From Diospyros lotus (lineage: Eukaryota > Streptophyta > Magnoliopsida > Ericales > Ebenaceae), in the NCBI RefSeq assembly GCF_014633365.1, contig NC_068352.1, positions 17,393,310-17,457,309 on the forward strand: a stretch of DNA of 64,000 nt, read 5' to 3'. This document shows positions 55,201 through 64,000 of this stretch, piece after piece. The position numbers and the translations under genes are program-made. Each line of letters starts with the position of its first letter. The first letter of the stretch is position 1. Under the pieces are notes generated by a model, which did no database searches, was not told the origin of the DNA, and saw only the letters and a list, made by a program, of their open reading frames with translations.

Positions 55201-58200
55201 TAGAATCGTTGTCAGAGGCGTTGCGGTAATTTCAGTAGGACAAAACGATTGGGTCGGAAATTAGATAGCGATTGTGATAATCGCAATAGGTCACAGTAGA
55301 TCATCGGTGAATTCCGACTATCTCCGAACAAGACGACGGGGGCAATCTCAGCAGCGAGCTCTTGTTCAAATTTGGAAGGCGAAGAAGGTATGGTGATTCT
55401 GATTGCGATTCCGACAATTTCTTAATGGTCAGGCTCGGATTTTGGAGGCGCAATGGAGCAGCTGGATTAGGCGAGTATTGAAGGCAAGATTGGAGCTAAT
55501 CTAGGTTCAGTCACTGCAGCCCATTGGCCCAGGCTTCTTGGCTGTGATTCCGCCAACTCATAGAAGCCAATTCCAAAGCAGATTTTGCTTGTTCTGTGTC
55601 CGTCGACTTCACTTGTGCTTGAGTCAGATTTGACTATTGAAGAGCAATGGAAAAGAAGTTTGAGAATGAGATCAACCAATGGGACGAGAGAGTATGTAGT
55701 GGGGTACATGATACGAGCAAGGAATTTGGCCTTATAATACGCGAGAAGCTGCAAGAGTTCGCGATGATACTTATTAAGAAGTATCATTACAACTTTCCGG
55801 TGGAATATTTTGATGATTATCACGGAAGCTTTAACAAAGAAGAATTTCTTAAAATGGAGCAGCCAAAGGAGAAAGCAAGAAGTCGAGGAGCGGATTCACT
55901 ACCTATTTCCAAGGTGGAGTGGAAGAAATGTACCGGTTCTAGCAGAATTATCAAGGAGGAATGCAACATTGGTGATGATATTGGTGGTGAATGGCATTAT
56001 CCAAAGGGAATCTGTGATGAAGAGATTAATAAGGCAGCAAAGGCAAAGGAACAATCTGAAATTGTTGAAAGAGAAGTTCATTTAGAGGGAAATTCCAGCA
56101 AACACAAGGAAGGAGGGGTTGTTGATGTGGAGGAGAAAAATGTTGAGAGTGAGCTTTAGAAAAATTCCAAGGAACGAAACGAAGATGTGGCAGAATTACC
56201 GACAGGGACAGATGGTTTAATGGTTGGGGAACCTCAATACAATGATAGGAATTACAACATTGAGGCATCAAAGCCTGATTATCATGACTCTGTTGAACCT
56301 CTTTCCTTATCTGGTCAGAAGCTTGGTGTGAAAATGGATGGAAGAATAGGAACAGAAGACAGAAATTCAGTTGCTTCATCGGCCCTAAAGAAATCGAGGT
56401 CAGTGGAATCCCAGATAGTAGTTCTTTAAACTTTCTGATCCAGGTAGCCATCCTATTGGTGCTGCAACTTCTCACTATGAGGAAGAGGAACCTTTTGAAT
56501 CCCTTGAGGGAATTGAGGCACAAACTACTGGAAAACCTTCCCTTAATGGCGATGACTTACTGTCGGGGGTGATTGATGGGATTAACTATGTGCCCCAACC
56601 CAAGGCTGGAGATGATACTAAAGATTTGGATTTCTTTGGCAATGTTGGAGAATTGAACTTGAGAAAGGATATCTCCCCTTATTGTCATTTTGGAGGATCT
56701 ATTAGTTTGATTTATGGAGAACGTCCTCATGGGGAACAACCATCTCGAACTCTATTCATAAGAAATATAGACAACAATGTTGAGGACTCTAAGCTTCAAT
56801 CTGCTATTCAAGCACTCAGATTTGAATTTGAAGCCATTGAGGTTAATTTGGTTGCCCCTATTGAAGTGCTAGTCCAAGTTATGCCAGTGACGATTCTTGG
56901 AATCCGAAGAACAAAGAGACGAAGCCTAGAAGGAGAAAGAGGGAAAAAAAGATTGAACAGAAAATGAAGGTGAGAGTGGGATGAAGAAAGAGCAGCTCAA
57001 CGATAATAAGTTTCTTGGGGACAAGAAACATTTTAAGACGGGGGGAATTGTCAGGTACCTAAGAGGATAGGAGGGTCAATGCTGTAATAGGAATATAATA
57101 AAGGGGGTAATCTTGTAATGAGGTTATAATAACTGTTAGGATATATTGTTAGCAAGTGGTTAGGATGTTAGAAGTCAATGATGCCTATATAAGGCTGCTG
57201 TTAGGAGTTTGTTGGACATGCTTGAATTGATGAATTGAAATCTCTTATTTCCCTCTCTTGCATTCTCTCAATCTCCCTCCAATTTCTCTCTAATCTCTCT
57301 CTTTCTTTCCCTTTTCTTTCCCTCACTGTTTTGTTCTCCCTAACTTACTCCCATCTCTTCCGATATAACTTCCGAATTCCTTGTAATTACATCTTAAACC
57401 AGTCATGAACCCTAGGGACATGACAGTTTGATAATCCTAATCTTCTCCTAAATTATAGGAGAACTTTTAGAAGATAACTTGTATCTATTTTCCCACTAAT
57501 TTCATAGAATTTAATCAAGTCCTTAGATTATTTCCGACTTGTTTCAAAAATCAAGATCACAGCTAGAAGGCAACTCGTGTTTACTCGATTCAGGTTCAGC
57601 ATTAGGTATCATAACTAATGTTTCAGATTTAGTAGGAGAAAAACCTGGTGAAATGTCAATAGGAAGGGATAATTCAGTAGCACAACTTGAATTAGATGTT
57701 ATAACCTGCATAGGTAGAGGAATCGGTGCTTTTCTCTTTGAGTAGACCTGTAGTGGACAGGAAGTAAGTAATTGAGGCTTCCCTAGTATCATGCTTGATG
57801 AATCCTTTGAGGCAACAGAAGGGAGAGAAGAAGAAGGTATGTTAGGGAGGAACAAATCCCTATCTTAATCCTCTAGTTCTGCAGTCTCCCCATAAGGATA
57901 AGTCTGGGCAAAGTAAGGAGTATCCTCAACAAAGGTAACATCTACTAAGATAAAAACTTTCTTGGTAGGAGGATGATAGCACTTATAACCTTTTTGAGTG
58001 GAGGAATATCTAATAAAGACATACTTGAGGGCACGAAGATCAAGTTTGCCTCCGTTAGGAGTATGAACATGGACAAAAGTGAAACAACCGATCACTTTGG
58101 GAGTCAAACAACTATAGGCATGAAATTCAGGGAAAGTCTTAGAGAGGAGTTGAATTGGACTTTGGGAATCAAGATTTCTAGAAGGAAGCCTATTAATGAG

Positions 58201-61200
58201 GAATGTGGTTGTTAAGGCTGCTTCTCCCCAATAATGTTTGCGAACATTATGGTGGAAGAGATGAGCCCTAGTAATAGCCAAGAGATGGCCATTCTTCCTC
58301 TCAGCTACTCCATTTTGTTGAGGGGTATGAATACAGGAAGATTCATGAATAATGCCTTTTTGTTGAAAGAAAACAGATAATAATTGATTGAAGTAATCTT
58401 TAGCATTATTAGACCTGAACCTTTTAATCTCAACTCCAAACTAACTTTTAATAATGTTATAAAATATGGGAAAAACAGTGCTCACTTCAGATTTAGTTCT
58501 TAGTAAATATAACCAGACCACCATAGTATTGTCATCAACAAAAAAAATGAACCAACGTGCCCCGAAGATGTTAGGAACAGTAGAATAGCCCCATACATCA
58601 CTGTGAATAAAAGTAAATGGAAGACTACTTCTTTTATTAGAAAGGGTAAATGAGACTCACTTGTGTTTTGCAAATTCACACACAGCACAGTGAAAGTCTC
58701 TAACATCTAGACCTTTCAATTAGGAAGGAAACAACATTTTAAGAACCAAAAAAGAGGGATGACAAAGACAATAGTGATAAAGCCACAACATATCTTTATT
58801 GGACTGAGCAAGGCATGATACAGGGGAAGCTTTCCTCTTATTAGCCTGCTTACTCGGTTCTTCGAGGTAGTAGAGTCCAATCCTTGCCCTAGGACGCCCA
58901 ATCATCTTTTTTGTGTCCTGTTCCTGAAATTCATAAAATCTTGGGTAGAAAATGACATGACAATTAGCATATGAGGGGAGTTTTTGAATAGAGATAAGGT
59001 TAGTAAAGAGTTTAGGAACATGAAGAACATTCTTGAGAGTGAGGTGTCTGTCTATAAGAACATCCCCTTGGCCAGCCACAGTAGTTAATGATCCATCATC
59101 CATTATTATTTTCCTGGAACTTGAACACGGAGAATAAGAGATGAATTGATGTGAGGAACATGTCATATGGTCTATGGCTCCAGAGTTGAGGATCCAGGTA
59201 TTAGGTTGAGATTTATTTGAAGCATGGAAGGTAAGAGGAGAAGAAGAAGAAGAGATACCTGTGACGACAAGAAAGTAGGTACCTGTCTCAACTTTCTTTT
59301 CTAGTGATTCCAACAAACTTCTCAACTTTTCAATCTCTGGCTTATTAAGTTCCATTACGTCCGTCTGATCTGGAACTCTCCGTTCAGTTTGCTAATGGCT
59401 ACTAGCCACACAGAGTTGTCCTTGGCCCTTTAGTTGTCCTCCCTTGGATGGCTTGCCATGGAGTTTCTAACACTTCTCTATGGTGCGCTGGGGCTTTTTG
59501 CAGTAGGTGCACCACAATGAGTTTTTGGTTGTCATCCAGTATGCATCTGACACTTTCTTCTCCTCTCTAAGCCCTTTACCCTGAGTAGAATCCTTCAAGG
59601 TTACAAGGGCATAATTATTTGTAGGAGAACCCTCCAGCATCACTCCTCGTCTTCCTTCCTCTACACGCACAATGGAGATCACCTCATTTAGAGAAGGCAG
59701 ATCCTCCTTGCCGAGGATTTGAACTCTTACTACATCAAACTCCATGTTGAGGCCTACAAGAAAATCATAAGTCCTTTCTTTTCAGCAAACCTCTTTGTAT
59801 AGCCCCATCTTTACTGCACTTCATTTGAATGCATACTCAATAATGGACTGGGAACCTTGTTTGGTGGCTACTACTTTAGTCCTGATCTCATAGATCTGAG
59901 CAGCATCATGCACCTTGGAGTAGGTGAGCTTCACAGCATTCCAAATCTCCTTGGCAGTCATTAGAAACATGATTGTGTCACTAATCCCTGGTATCATGGA
60001 ATTCCAAAGTCAGGATATGACTACAGAACCCTCTTCATCCTAGGCCACATACATAGGGTCACACTCCTTTGGCCCGATTCCAAGTAGGTGACTTAGCTTC
60101 CCTTTACCTTTCAAAAAAGTCTGAATCAACTGAGACCACTTCAAGTAATTCTTGCCATTTAACCTGTAGGCTGCTTGAATGTTTTGCGGCTCTCCTCCTG
60201 AGATTACCCCATTACTTCCAGCAAACAGGACCTCCATTGAATTACTGGAATTAGCTATATCCGACATGGTATTGTGGGATTTTGACATCTATGTAAGAAG
60301 ATTGAATAGTGGTGAAGGCCACGGCAGTCAAAATCACAAAGGCTGGTGATTGACGTCCCAAGACTCTGATACCATGTCAAAAATGGCGGGAAAATATTCA
60401 ATCTCGTTCCCCTTGAAGGGTTCACTAAAAATATATACAAGATATTCTATCACAATAGGCAGTTTCCAAATCTAGATTTGGAAATCTATACAATTTAGGA
60501 TACAGCCAATTTAGGATACAATCAAAGCAAAAAAGAGATAATCTTCTAGAAGATATATCACATATCTATAGAAAGTAAGATCAATAAAGTACGCATATCA
60601 TGTCCAAGAATATGGACAAGATATCTCGTGTATTTTCAACAGTTTACTTAGTGATTAATGAAAGCCATGACAATGGAAGCCTGAAAGTTTTCTCAAGAAA
60701 TCAAAAAGAATAAATAACTCACGAGCATTTTCTTTTTTGTATAGTTCCTTAATTCTATCAAATGATCTTTGTTGAGCCTTCTCTAAATCCTTCAACTTTG
60801 CCTGCAAGTAAATCAATCTAATAGTATCAAATTAACTAATTATTGATGATCAAACATGACCAAAAATTTCTCAAAATGGTCACAACCAACTAAAAATTAT
60901 AGGAAATGTGAATGACATTATATAAGCTGAAATAGTAATGGTATTACCTCATACAATTTTCTCCACTTAAATGAGACTTTCCTTTGTTTCATCCTCTCAA
61001 TGACAAGATTGGTGCTCTTAGAACCAAACTCTGACTCATAGAAATTCTTCCACAATTCATCAGTTACCGGACTAAGATCCCTTCCCTGGAAGATCCCATT
61101 ATGATAAGTAATAAAATCTCCCCATGAAACATGAAACAAGATATATCATTTAATACACTAATATAGAAGATAGCTTCTCACCTCCGTTGAATCCTCGATG

Positions 61201-61346
61201 TGCATCAGCTGTTCAACTGTGCAGTGGGGTAAAAAGCACTGGAGAAGATGTGTATCTGTTTCCCCAACATTCCCAATATACCTAACATTATCTACAGCAG
61301 TCTGAATACACAGATCAACCAAAGAAGGAACTTTCCGCTCTACCAT
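46249..61346 (-). CDS. Elongin A-like protein (RNA polymerase II transcription factor SIII subunit A), 7 exons, 218 aa
   Basis: Elongin A stimulates elongation by RNA polymerase II and, through Elongin B/C, can act as a substrate adaptor of cullin ubiquitin ligases. Exons (minus): 61346-61182, 61085-60948, 60801-60723, 47339-47268, 47110-47041, 46477-46421, 46324-46249. All are GT-AG, all phases agree, and the sum is 657 bp. The N-terminus has a BC-box, [10 protein letters not shown] (residues 8-17: L9, C13, A17), followed by [20 protein letters not shown] and [11 protein letters not shown], the Elongin A core. Then come a basic/helical stretch ([32 protein letters not shown]) and a Ser/Lys-rich tail ending SSNHVKRP. 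The start is the second ATG of the local frame (61346), which gives the family's [13 protein letters not shown] beginning; an ATG at 61385 would add 13 residues. Intron 3 is 13.4 kb, from nested transposons. Confidence 0.93.
48060..49780 (-). pseudogene. Ruined Copia element (gag to RT order preserved)
   Basis: On the minus strand, pieces appear in element order. Gag starts [13 protein letters not shown] near 49760 and continues as [20 protein letters not shown] (about 49510), then [12 protein letters not shown] (about 49345). A protease-side CKIVGIETI lies near 49070, an integrase-side [18 protein letters not shown] near 48600, and a reverse-transcriptase C-terminal part [20 protein letters not shown] near 48320-48260. 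Many stops and large deletions. The motifs fit the Tork-like branch of Copia. It predates the other Copia in this intron, judging by decay. Confidence 0.75.
49828..50046 (+). repeat. LTR-like fragment
   Basis: Starts TGTCAGAATACTCC and contains TCGTGTATATATTCAAGG (TATA-like) near 49951. AGTCTTTTAATCAATCAAGTG follows as an R/U5-like segment. Orientation appears to be plus, opposite to the ruined Copia next to it. The right end is uncertain, and no duplication was seen. Confidence 0.4.
50050..50670 (-). pseudogene. LINE endonuclease (APE-like) relic
   Basis: The minus strand reads, in order, a degraded KVADVLSRK...MTPRDKMDW (about 50610-50540), [16 protein letters not shown] (about 50485-50435), [10 protein letters not shown] (about 50310) and a tail with [17 protein letters not shown] (about 50110-50060). 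The pattern GVGIIVDK...VVDVKR...WEDLEGLIQ...VANTFFKKRDEHLVTY is the plant LINE exonuclease/endonuclease domain. Stops and indels abound, and no reverse transcriptase follows. It could be the same broad LINE family as the tail in citrate synthase intron 2. Confidence 0.6.
50818..51880. mobile_element. Candidate TIR element in Elongin A intron 3
   Basis: TTTTAAAACCAGACTAG at about 50822 recurs inverted as CTAGTCTGGTTTTTT at about 51856, about 1.03 kb apart. Inside are GTCAAACCAAAC/GTCAAACCAG-type repeats near both ends, a CA-repeat and a pyrimidine-rich stretch (51120-51310). A similar short text (AAACCAGCTGTTTAAAAC) lies in citrate synthase intron 12 near 21725, suggesting a dispersed family. 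No target duplication was defined, and the ends are approximate. Confidence 0.4.
52503..53907 (-). pseudogene. Copia reverse transcriptase/RNase H remnant
   Basis: Frames 53907-53386, 53401-52949 and 52919-52503 together read a Copia RT-RH with small breaks. Seen are [59 protein letters not shown], the catalytic [21 protein letters not shown] and the RNase H motif [14 protein letters not shown] follows CGLK at 53386-53388, with a frame overlap, and another break lies at about 52935-52945. The Asp pair of YVDD is intact. This is the best-preserved coding part of the element. Confidence 0.9.
54160..54536 (+). repeat. 5' LTR of the nonautonomous element
   Basis: 377 bp, starting TGTCATGTACCTAGGAGG and ending GGGACATGACA. 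It contains TATATAA at 54297-54303 and a pyrimidine-rich R/U5 (CTCTC-rich, 54360-54430). Examples of differences from the 3' LTR are CATG/CAGG, AGGAGG/AAGAGG, GATATGC/GACATGC and TGTACTCC/TGTTCTCC. Confidence 0.92.
55647..56429 (+). pseudogene. Unidentified frame within the nonautonomous LTR element (one internal stop)
   Basis: ATG 55647 opens 170 residues ([19 protein letters not shown] at the start) to a TAG at 56157. The same frame then continues for another 90 codons to TAA at 56427. The product is highly charged and hydrophilic, rich in Glu/Lys, without membrane segment or recognisable gag or zinc knuckle. It might be a captured host exon set or a diverged gag-like protein. I do not recognise it. 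The fact that the frame continues after the stop suggests a recently broken 260-residue frame. Confidence 0.5.
56419..56967 (+). pseudogene. Captured MEI2-like RNA-binding protein gene fragment
   Basis: In one frame after the TAG at 56419 the translation contains [51 protein letters not shown] and [20 protein letters not shown]. This order is that of plant MEI2-like (AML) proteins just upstream of and into the first RRM; TLFIRNI is the RNP2 strand. Similarity stops after SKLQ, where the rest of RRM1 should follow, and an unrelated stretch with a basic tail ([20 protein letters not shown]) continues to 56967. There is no intron where host genes are usually split, so capture from spliced RNA is likely. 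The fragment cannot form a whole RRM. Confidence 0.75.
57049..57425 (+). repeat. 3' LTR of the nonautonomous element
   Basis: 377 bp, equal in length to the 5' copy, starting TGTCAGGTACCTAAGAGG and ending GGGACATGACA, then GTTTG. No indel relative to the 5' LTR was noticed. Confidence 0.92.
57865..59355 (-). pseudogene. Copia protease/integrase remnant
   Basis: Protease: [15 protein letters not shown] has Asn where the catalytic Asp of D-S-G-A is expected. GAG-preintegrase: [20 protein letters not shown] and [10 protein letters not shown] supply the HHCC zinc site, with Tyr-His spacing altered. Integrase core: IHSDVWGYS keeps the first Asp, RSNNAKDYF has Asn in place of the second catalytic Asp, and [14 protein letters not shown] keeps the Glu. 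Stops lie at about 58718, 58670 and 58443. The C-terminal part (58281-57865) is one open frame. Loss of two catalytic acids means it cannot act. Confidence 0.88.
59467..60288 (-). pseudogene. Copia gag remnant
   Basis: Starts at ATG 60288 ([15 protein letters not shown]) and continues with [20 protein letters not shown] (a typical Copia gag N-terminus). It is interrupted by TAG after MYVA at about 60042, and by further stops at about 60012 and 59815. It then resumes as [20 protein letters not shown] and ends with the zinc-knuckle start [14 protein letters not shown]. The knuckle has lost its His spacing, and a stop follows at 59467. Confidence 0.85.
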
Positions 61347-62280
61347 TGTACCTATTTTAGGTACATGACTATATCCCAGCCTCATCTCCTTCCAATACAG
61401 TCCTTACCCTAGCATGATGAAGAAAAATCAGTTTCTAAAATCATTTTGCAAAAGTACGTATGATTCAAAAACAGGAATCGTAAACAGTCTTTCAATATAC
61501 TCCCTCTATTTCACAAGATAAACTTTCACATACAATCAAAACCTCAGCTACGTTCTGTTCTCCAACGCAACTGGATGCAAATTCTAAAGTTCAATGCTTT
61601 CATTCCTTTTGAACTCAATTTTCACCGCAAACAAGCAAAGGAATAATAAATCAAGGATGTTCCAATTATCACATCCTTACAAAAAAAAAAAGAAATTAAA
61701 AAAAAAAAGAAGGAAAAACAACCCACTATATCCTAAACCCAAAAAACAAAACTACATCATCTCACAGAAGAAACATGTAACAAAATTCAACCCTTCAACT
61801 CCTGAAATCAACATATATAAAACCAAATTCTAGAAAAAAAAGCTCTTGGAAGCTAGTATATCAAATTATTCGTGTATATACGGTGGATCTAAGATATCTG
61901 AACGAAAATTCGAGAAATAGATCTGATCATATTATGTGTATAGATATATATATATATAAAATACTCACAAACAGGCGCATGTACATATCTAAAGGGTTTC
62001 GATACCTCACCGAGAGGTGATCGATGTCGAAATCGAACTGGCCGGGCGGCCGGAAGTGAGAACGCGAACGGATTCCGATGACGGTGTATATATATATATG
62101 TATCTGTATGTATGGGATGCTATATACATATATGTACACAACGATTGGGATTTGCCGGTTTGCCCTATGGTCCAAAGACCCGATTCATTGCGAGAAAGAA
62201 TATGCCTGGTTTGCGCTAAGGTGCGCGCCACGGGGTGGTGCGTGGGGGATACCAGCCACCTATGTTGCACGTAAATGAAA
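61347..62280 (-). promoter_or_regulatory. Elongin A-like 5' leader/promoter region (proposed leader intron)
   Basis: On the minus strand, GGTGAG followed by GTATCG at 62006/62005 is a possible leader donor. AAAATAG ending at 61352, five bases before ATG 61346, is a possible acceptor. The DNA between is T-rich on the minus strand (plus-strand A tracts at 61681-61710), like an intron. GC-richer DNA at 62010-62260 would be exon 1/promoter. TATATATATACACCG and other TA-rich boxes near 62080-62100 could be TATA-like but are also a microsatellite. Inference only. Confidence 0.35.
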
Positions 62281-63770
62281 TGGAAAACGTTTTCGATAAG
62301 AAATGGAAACGTGGAAACGGACGTTTTTCTAAAAAAAATAGACATAAATAGGGTCCAAAACGGGAATAAGAAACATTTCTGAAATGGGGAAATGGCTCCT
62401 ATGAGGTGTTTCCGTACAACATAGCCAACCACCTCTGGATCGTATTTGCGCTAAATAACACTTTTTTTTTCTTTCTTTATTTGATAGAAATTGGCAAGGA
62501 AGCACCTATTGAAAAGTTTAATGGACGGTCTATTCCAATTTTTATCCAAGTATGACTTGTGAGGAGGAGAATTACGTGAGTATAACTTAAATTTTCTAAA
62601 ATTTGATGATCCCGTCATTAATTAACACTCATGTTACATCTATCATCTCGATAGTTTTTATTTTTTAAAATTTAATTATATTTAAATAATTCTCAAATAC
62701 ATTTCTTTAACGATTTTAGAATCAACAAATGTCTTGATATTGAACTTACTTTTACCATTTATTCATAAAAAAAAAAAGTATCAACTATTCTTATGATGTC
62801 TGGATAGTGAAATACTATCTATTATATTCAAATTTGAATTTTTAATCTATGTGACTCTTGAGAAGAACTAGTATAAATCAAACTTAGATCTTTTGAAAAT
62901 GATATCTTTATCGGTGAGATCTATACCTCCACGTTACCACCTCAATGGTTTTAATTTCTTTATTTGTAATTGTATTAAGATAATCCTCAAGTTACCACCT
63001 CAATGCATTAAGATAATCCTCAAATGCATTATAAAATTGTGTTTCAACTTTCATTTACCCACCTTTTATACCATGATTGACCTACACTCAATATTTTGTT
63101 AATCTCCAATCATTTACCATCCATAGTTTGTTTCTCTTGCATTGTAGTGTGGACCATTTTCTCACTGTTGTCAACATGTGTGGTTTTGTTTATCTTCTTG
63201 TTAGATTTTAGTAAATCTTGAACAATTGATTCATTTTACTAGAGTTGCACTCAGTTGTGTTGGTAGATATAGAGATGTCTTTTTGGTTCATAGTGTCAAG
63301 TTTGGATATATATTAGAGACATGACTAAAGTACTTAATTGGATAGATCAAATAAAACTTCGATTTGGTAGATCAATCGAATAGGCTAAAGAATGAAAAAG
63401 ATGAAAGACGGATGGCAGTCGCAAGAGAGTGGGTCGGCGACAACGACAGTAGTAACGGGTCACAGAAAAGACTTAGAGAAGGACAAATAAGACAAAAGAC
63501 AAACAATAATCATAGACTAGACTCGTAGAAGGACATAATCGACAATCATAGACCATAATTGTAGTTGGAGTCACAAAGGAGAGGGAAGAAACTGAACGAG
63601 GAATGGAAGAAAATGAAGATTAGACTCATTGATAGTGACCAACGGTATGTTGGAGACCATAAGGCAAAATCGCAGTCAAAGTCAGTCGGTAGTCGCAAAG
63701 GCAAACTAGAATGGCAGAATGTGTTGATTAGGGTTTGAGGAATAAACAAAACATAAGGTAATAAGGTTCA
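62281..63770. other. Upstream intergenic DNA, nothing recognised
   Basis: AT-rich, no gene-like frame on either strand. It contains a direct repeat of TTACCACCTCAATG (62934 and 62993) and a GA-rich 63390-63720 block with repeated GTCGCAA/GACAATCATAGA phrases. A 62280-62420 block has repeated GGAAACG/AAATGGAAACG phrases. Confidence 0.5.
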
Positions 63771-63929
63771 GTTCAATCAGTTTGATCAAAATAACAGTAT
63801 ATTGACAATTTCAATTAATTTATTTTTTTTGTCAAACTAACCAAATCTAACTGGACTAATCGAACCACCAAAAAAATTAACCAAACCAAATCGTTTTGCA
63901 AAATTAATCAAACTTTTGCACCCCAGTAC
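63771..63929. mobile_element. hAT-like terminus (other end not found)
   Basis: AATCAAACTTTTGCACCCCAG at about 63908-63928 is, reversed, CTGGGGTGCAAAAGTTTGAT, the type of terminus seen in the small hAT at 2577. The preceding 150 bases are rich in AACCAAA/AATCGAACC subterminal repeats. The matching left end with an 8-bp duplicate of the right flank (TACATACG) was not found upstream, so the element is truncated or its end is too diverged to see. Confidence 0.45.
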
Positions 63930-64000
63930 ATACGATGTATCTTATGCATTATATTTTGCTCACTCAATATTTTGTATTTAATTTATTATATTCATGAGGT

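Larger units (their letters stand above)
54160..57425 (+). mobile_element. Young nonautonomous LTR retrotransposon (3266 bp) with captured host sequence
   Basis: Two 377-bp LTRs (54160-54536, 57049-57425) differ at only about eight positions by eye. The target duplication GTTTG is perfect (54155-54159, 57426-57430). The LTRs start TGTCA, end GACATGACA, and carry a TATATAA box at 54297. The PBS-like TTGGTATTAGAGC follows the 5' LTR, and the PPT-like ACGGGGGGAAT precedes the 3' LTR. The 2.5 kb interior lacks RT, integrase or protease. It holds an unidentified frame (55647-56429) and a MEI2-like fragment (56419-56850). Opposite in strand to the Copia host; the Copia sequence resumes cleanly on both sides. 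About 2% LTR divergence makes it the youngest datable insertion here. Confidence 0.9.
52044..60641 (-). mobile_element. Ty1/Copia LTR retrotransposon in Elongin A intron 3, split by a nested LTR element
   Basis: The 5' LTR is 60641-60375 and the 3' LTR 52301-52044 (about 260 bp, TGTTGAA start in both). PBS TGGTATCAGAGTC (60374-60362) directly follows the 5' LTR, and PPT TTGAGGGGGGAG (about 52313-52302) directly precedes the 3' LTR. Coding order is gag, protease, integrase, RT, RNase H, i.e. Copia. Without the nested insert it is about 5.3 kb, near normal length. The 5' LTR carries a short duplication (two copies of CAATTTAGGATACA) missing from the 3' LTR. The outer ends near 52044 are blurred and no target duplication is evident. 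It has several stops, so it is non-autonomous today. Confidence 0.9.
47340..60722 (-). other. 13.4 kb intron 3 of the Elongin A-like gene
   Basis: The donor GTGAGT (minus strand, 60722 downward) splits an Arg codon (C then GT), and the acceptor TTTTGTAG ends at 47340. From the donor side it holds a Copia element (60641-52044, itself split by an LTR element), a candidate TIR element (51880-50818), a LINE endonuclease relic (50670-50050), an LTR-like piece (49828-50046) and a ruined Copia (49780-48060). The first two elements and the ruined Copia lie mostly in the same orientation as the gene, which raises the chance of premature poly(A) from LTR signals. Confidence 0.85.

Noticed and set aside
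56026..56523. 165-residue minus-strand frame in the nonautonomous LTR element
   Set aside because: Antisense to the charged plus-strand frame and the MEI2-like fragment, which have better protein-like character and correct orientation relative to the LTRs.
61927..62432. Minus-strand frames of 82 and 141 residues upstream of Elongin A
   Set aside because: They read through TA microsatellite (YIYIYI runs) and promoter-like DNA; not continuous with the Elongin A-like exons.

Overview
The window reads as a stretch of a eudicot plant nuclear chromosome. It is AT-rich, its genes are split by introns or have intron-bearing leaders, and the DNA between and inside the genes is packed with plant transposable elements (hAT, MULE, Copia, Gypsy, Au-type SINEs, LINE fragments, a Cassandra-type 5S-bearing LTR). 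No prokaryotic or organellar block is seen. All calls were made by reading the sequence; no database search was possible.

Three host genes are supported. (1) 13488-22598, plus: a 13-exon peroxisomal citrate synthase (CSY) whose exons join in phase to 515 residues, with an N-terminal PTS2 signal. (2) 28733-29518, plus: the uninterrupted 261-residue CDS of V-type H+-ATPase subunit D, with a probable 2.1 kb intron in its 5' leader. (3) 61346-46249, minus: a 7-exon Elongin A-like gene (218 residues) whose third intron is 13.4 kb long and holds most of the transposons of the right third of the window.

Layout. 1-2568: decayed LTR-retrotransposon remains. 2577-3032: small hAT element with a perfect 8-bp target duplication. 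3193-8577: complete hAT element with a dead transposase. 8578-11898: AT-rich DNA with microsatellites and a TTACCCC palindrome element. 11899-13185: MULE with long terminal inverted repeats (TIRs) and a perfect 9-bp duplication, ending about 300 bp before the citrate synthase start codon. 13488-22598: citrate synthase, its introns carrying a LINE tail and two Au-type SINEs. 22599-26375: intergenic, with one SINE. 26376-29820: VHA-D. 30313-30500: a short dead gene fragment. 30629-43526: a Ty3/Gypsy element with both LTRs, broken by a 2.65 kb solo LTR, LTR-like repeats, a SINE-like piece, a Cassandra solo LTR and a TIR element. 43527-46248: AT-rich, with a tiny poly(A) retroposon. 46249-61346: Elongin A-like gene; intron 3 contains a ruined Copia, a LINE endonuclease fragment, a TIR-like element and a better-preserved Copia (52044-60641), itself split by a young nonautonomous LTR element (54160-57425). 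61347-64000: upstream region and one hAT-like terminus.

The most unusual item is the young nonautonomous LTR element at 54160-57425. It encodes no polymerase, but carries a stretch that looks like part of a plant MEI2-like RNA-binding protein gene. It sits in a Copia element that sits in an Elongin A intron, a three-level nest. I did not find a new defence, signalling or metabolic system. The interest lies in well-bounded transposon biology and in how transposons shape two host genes.
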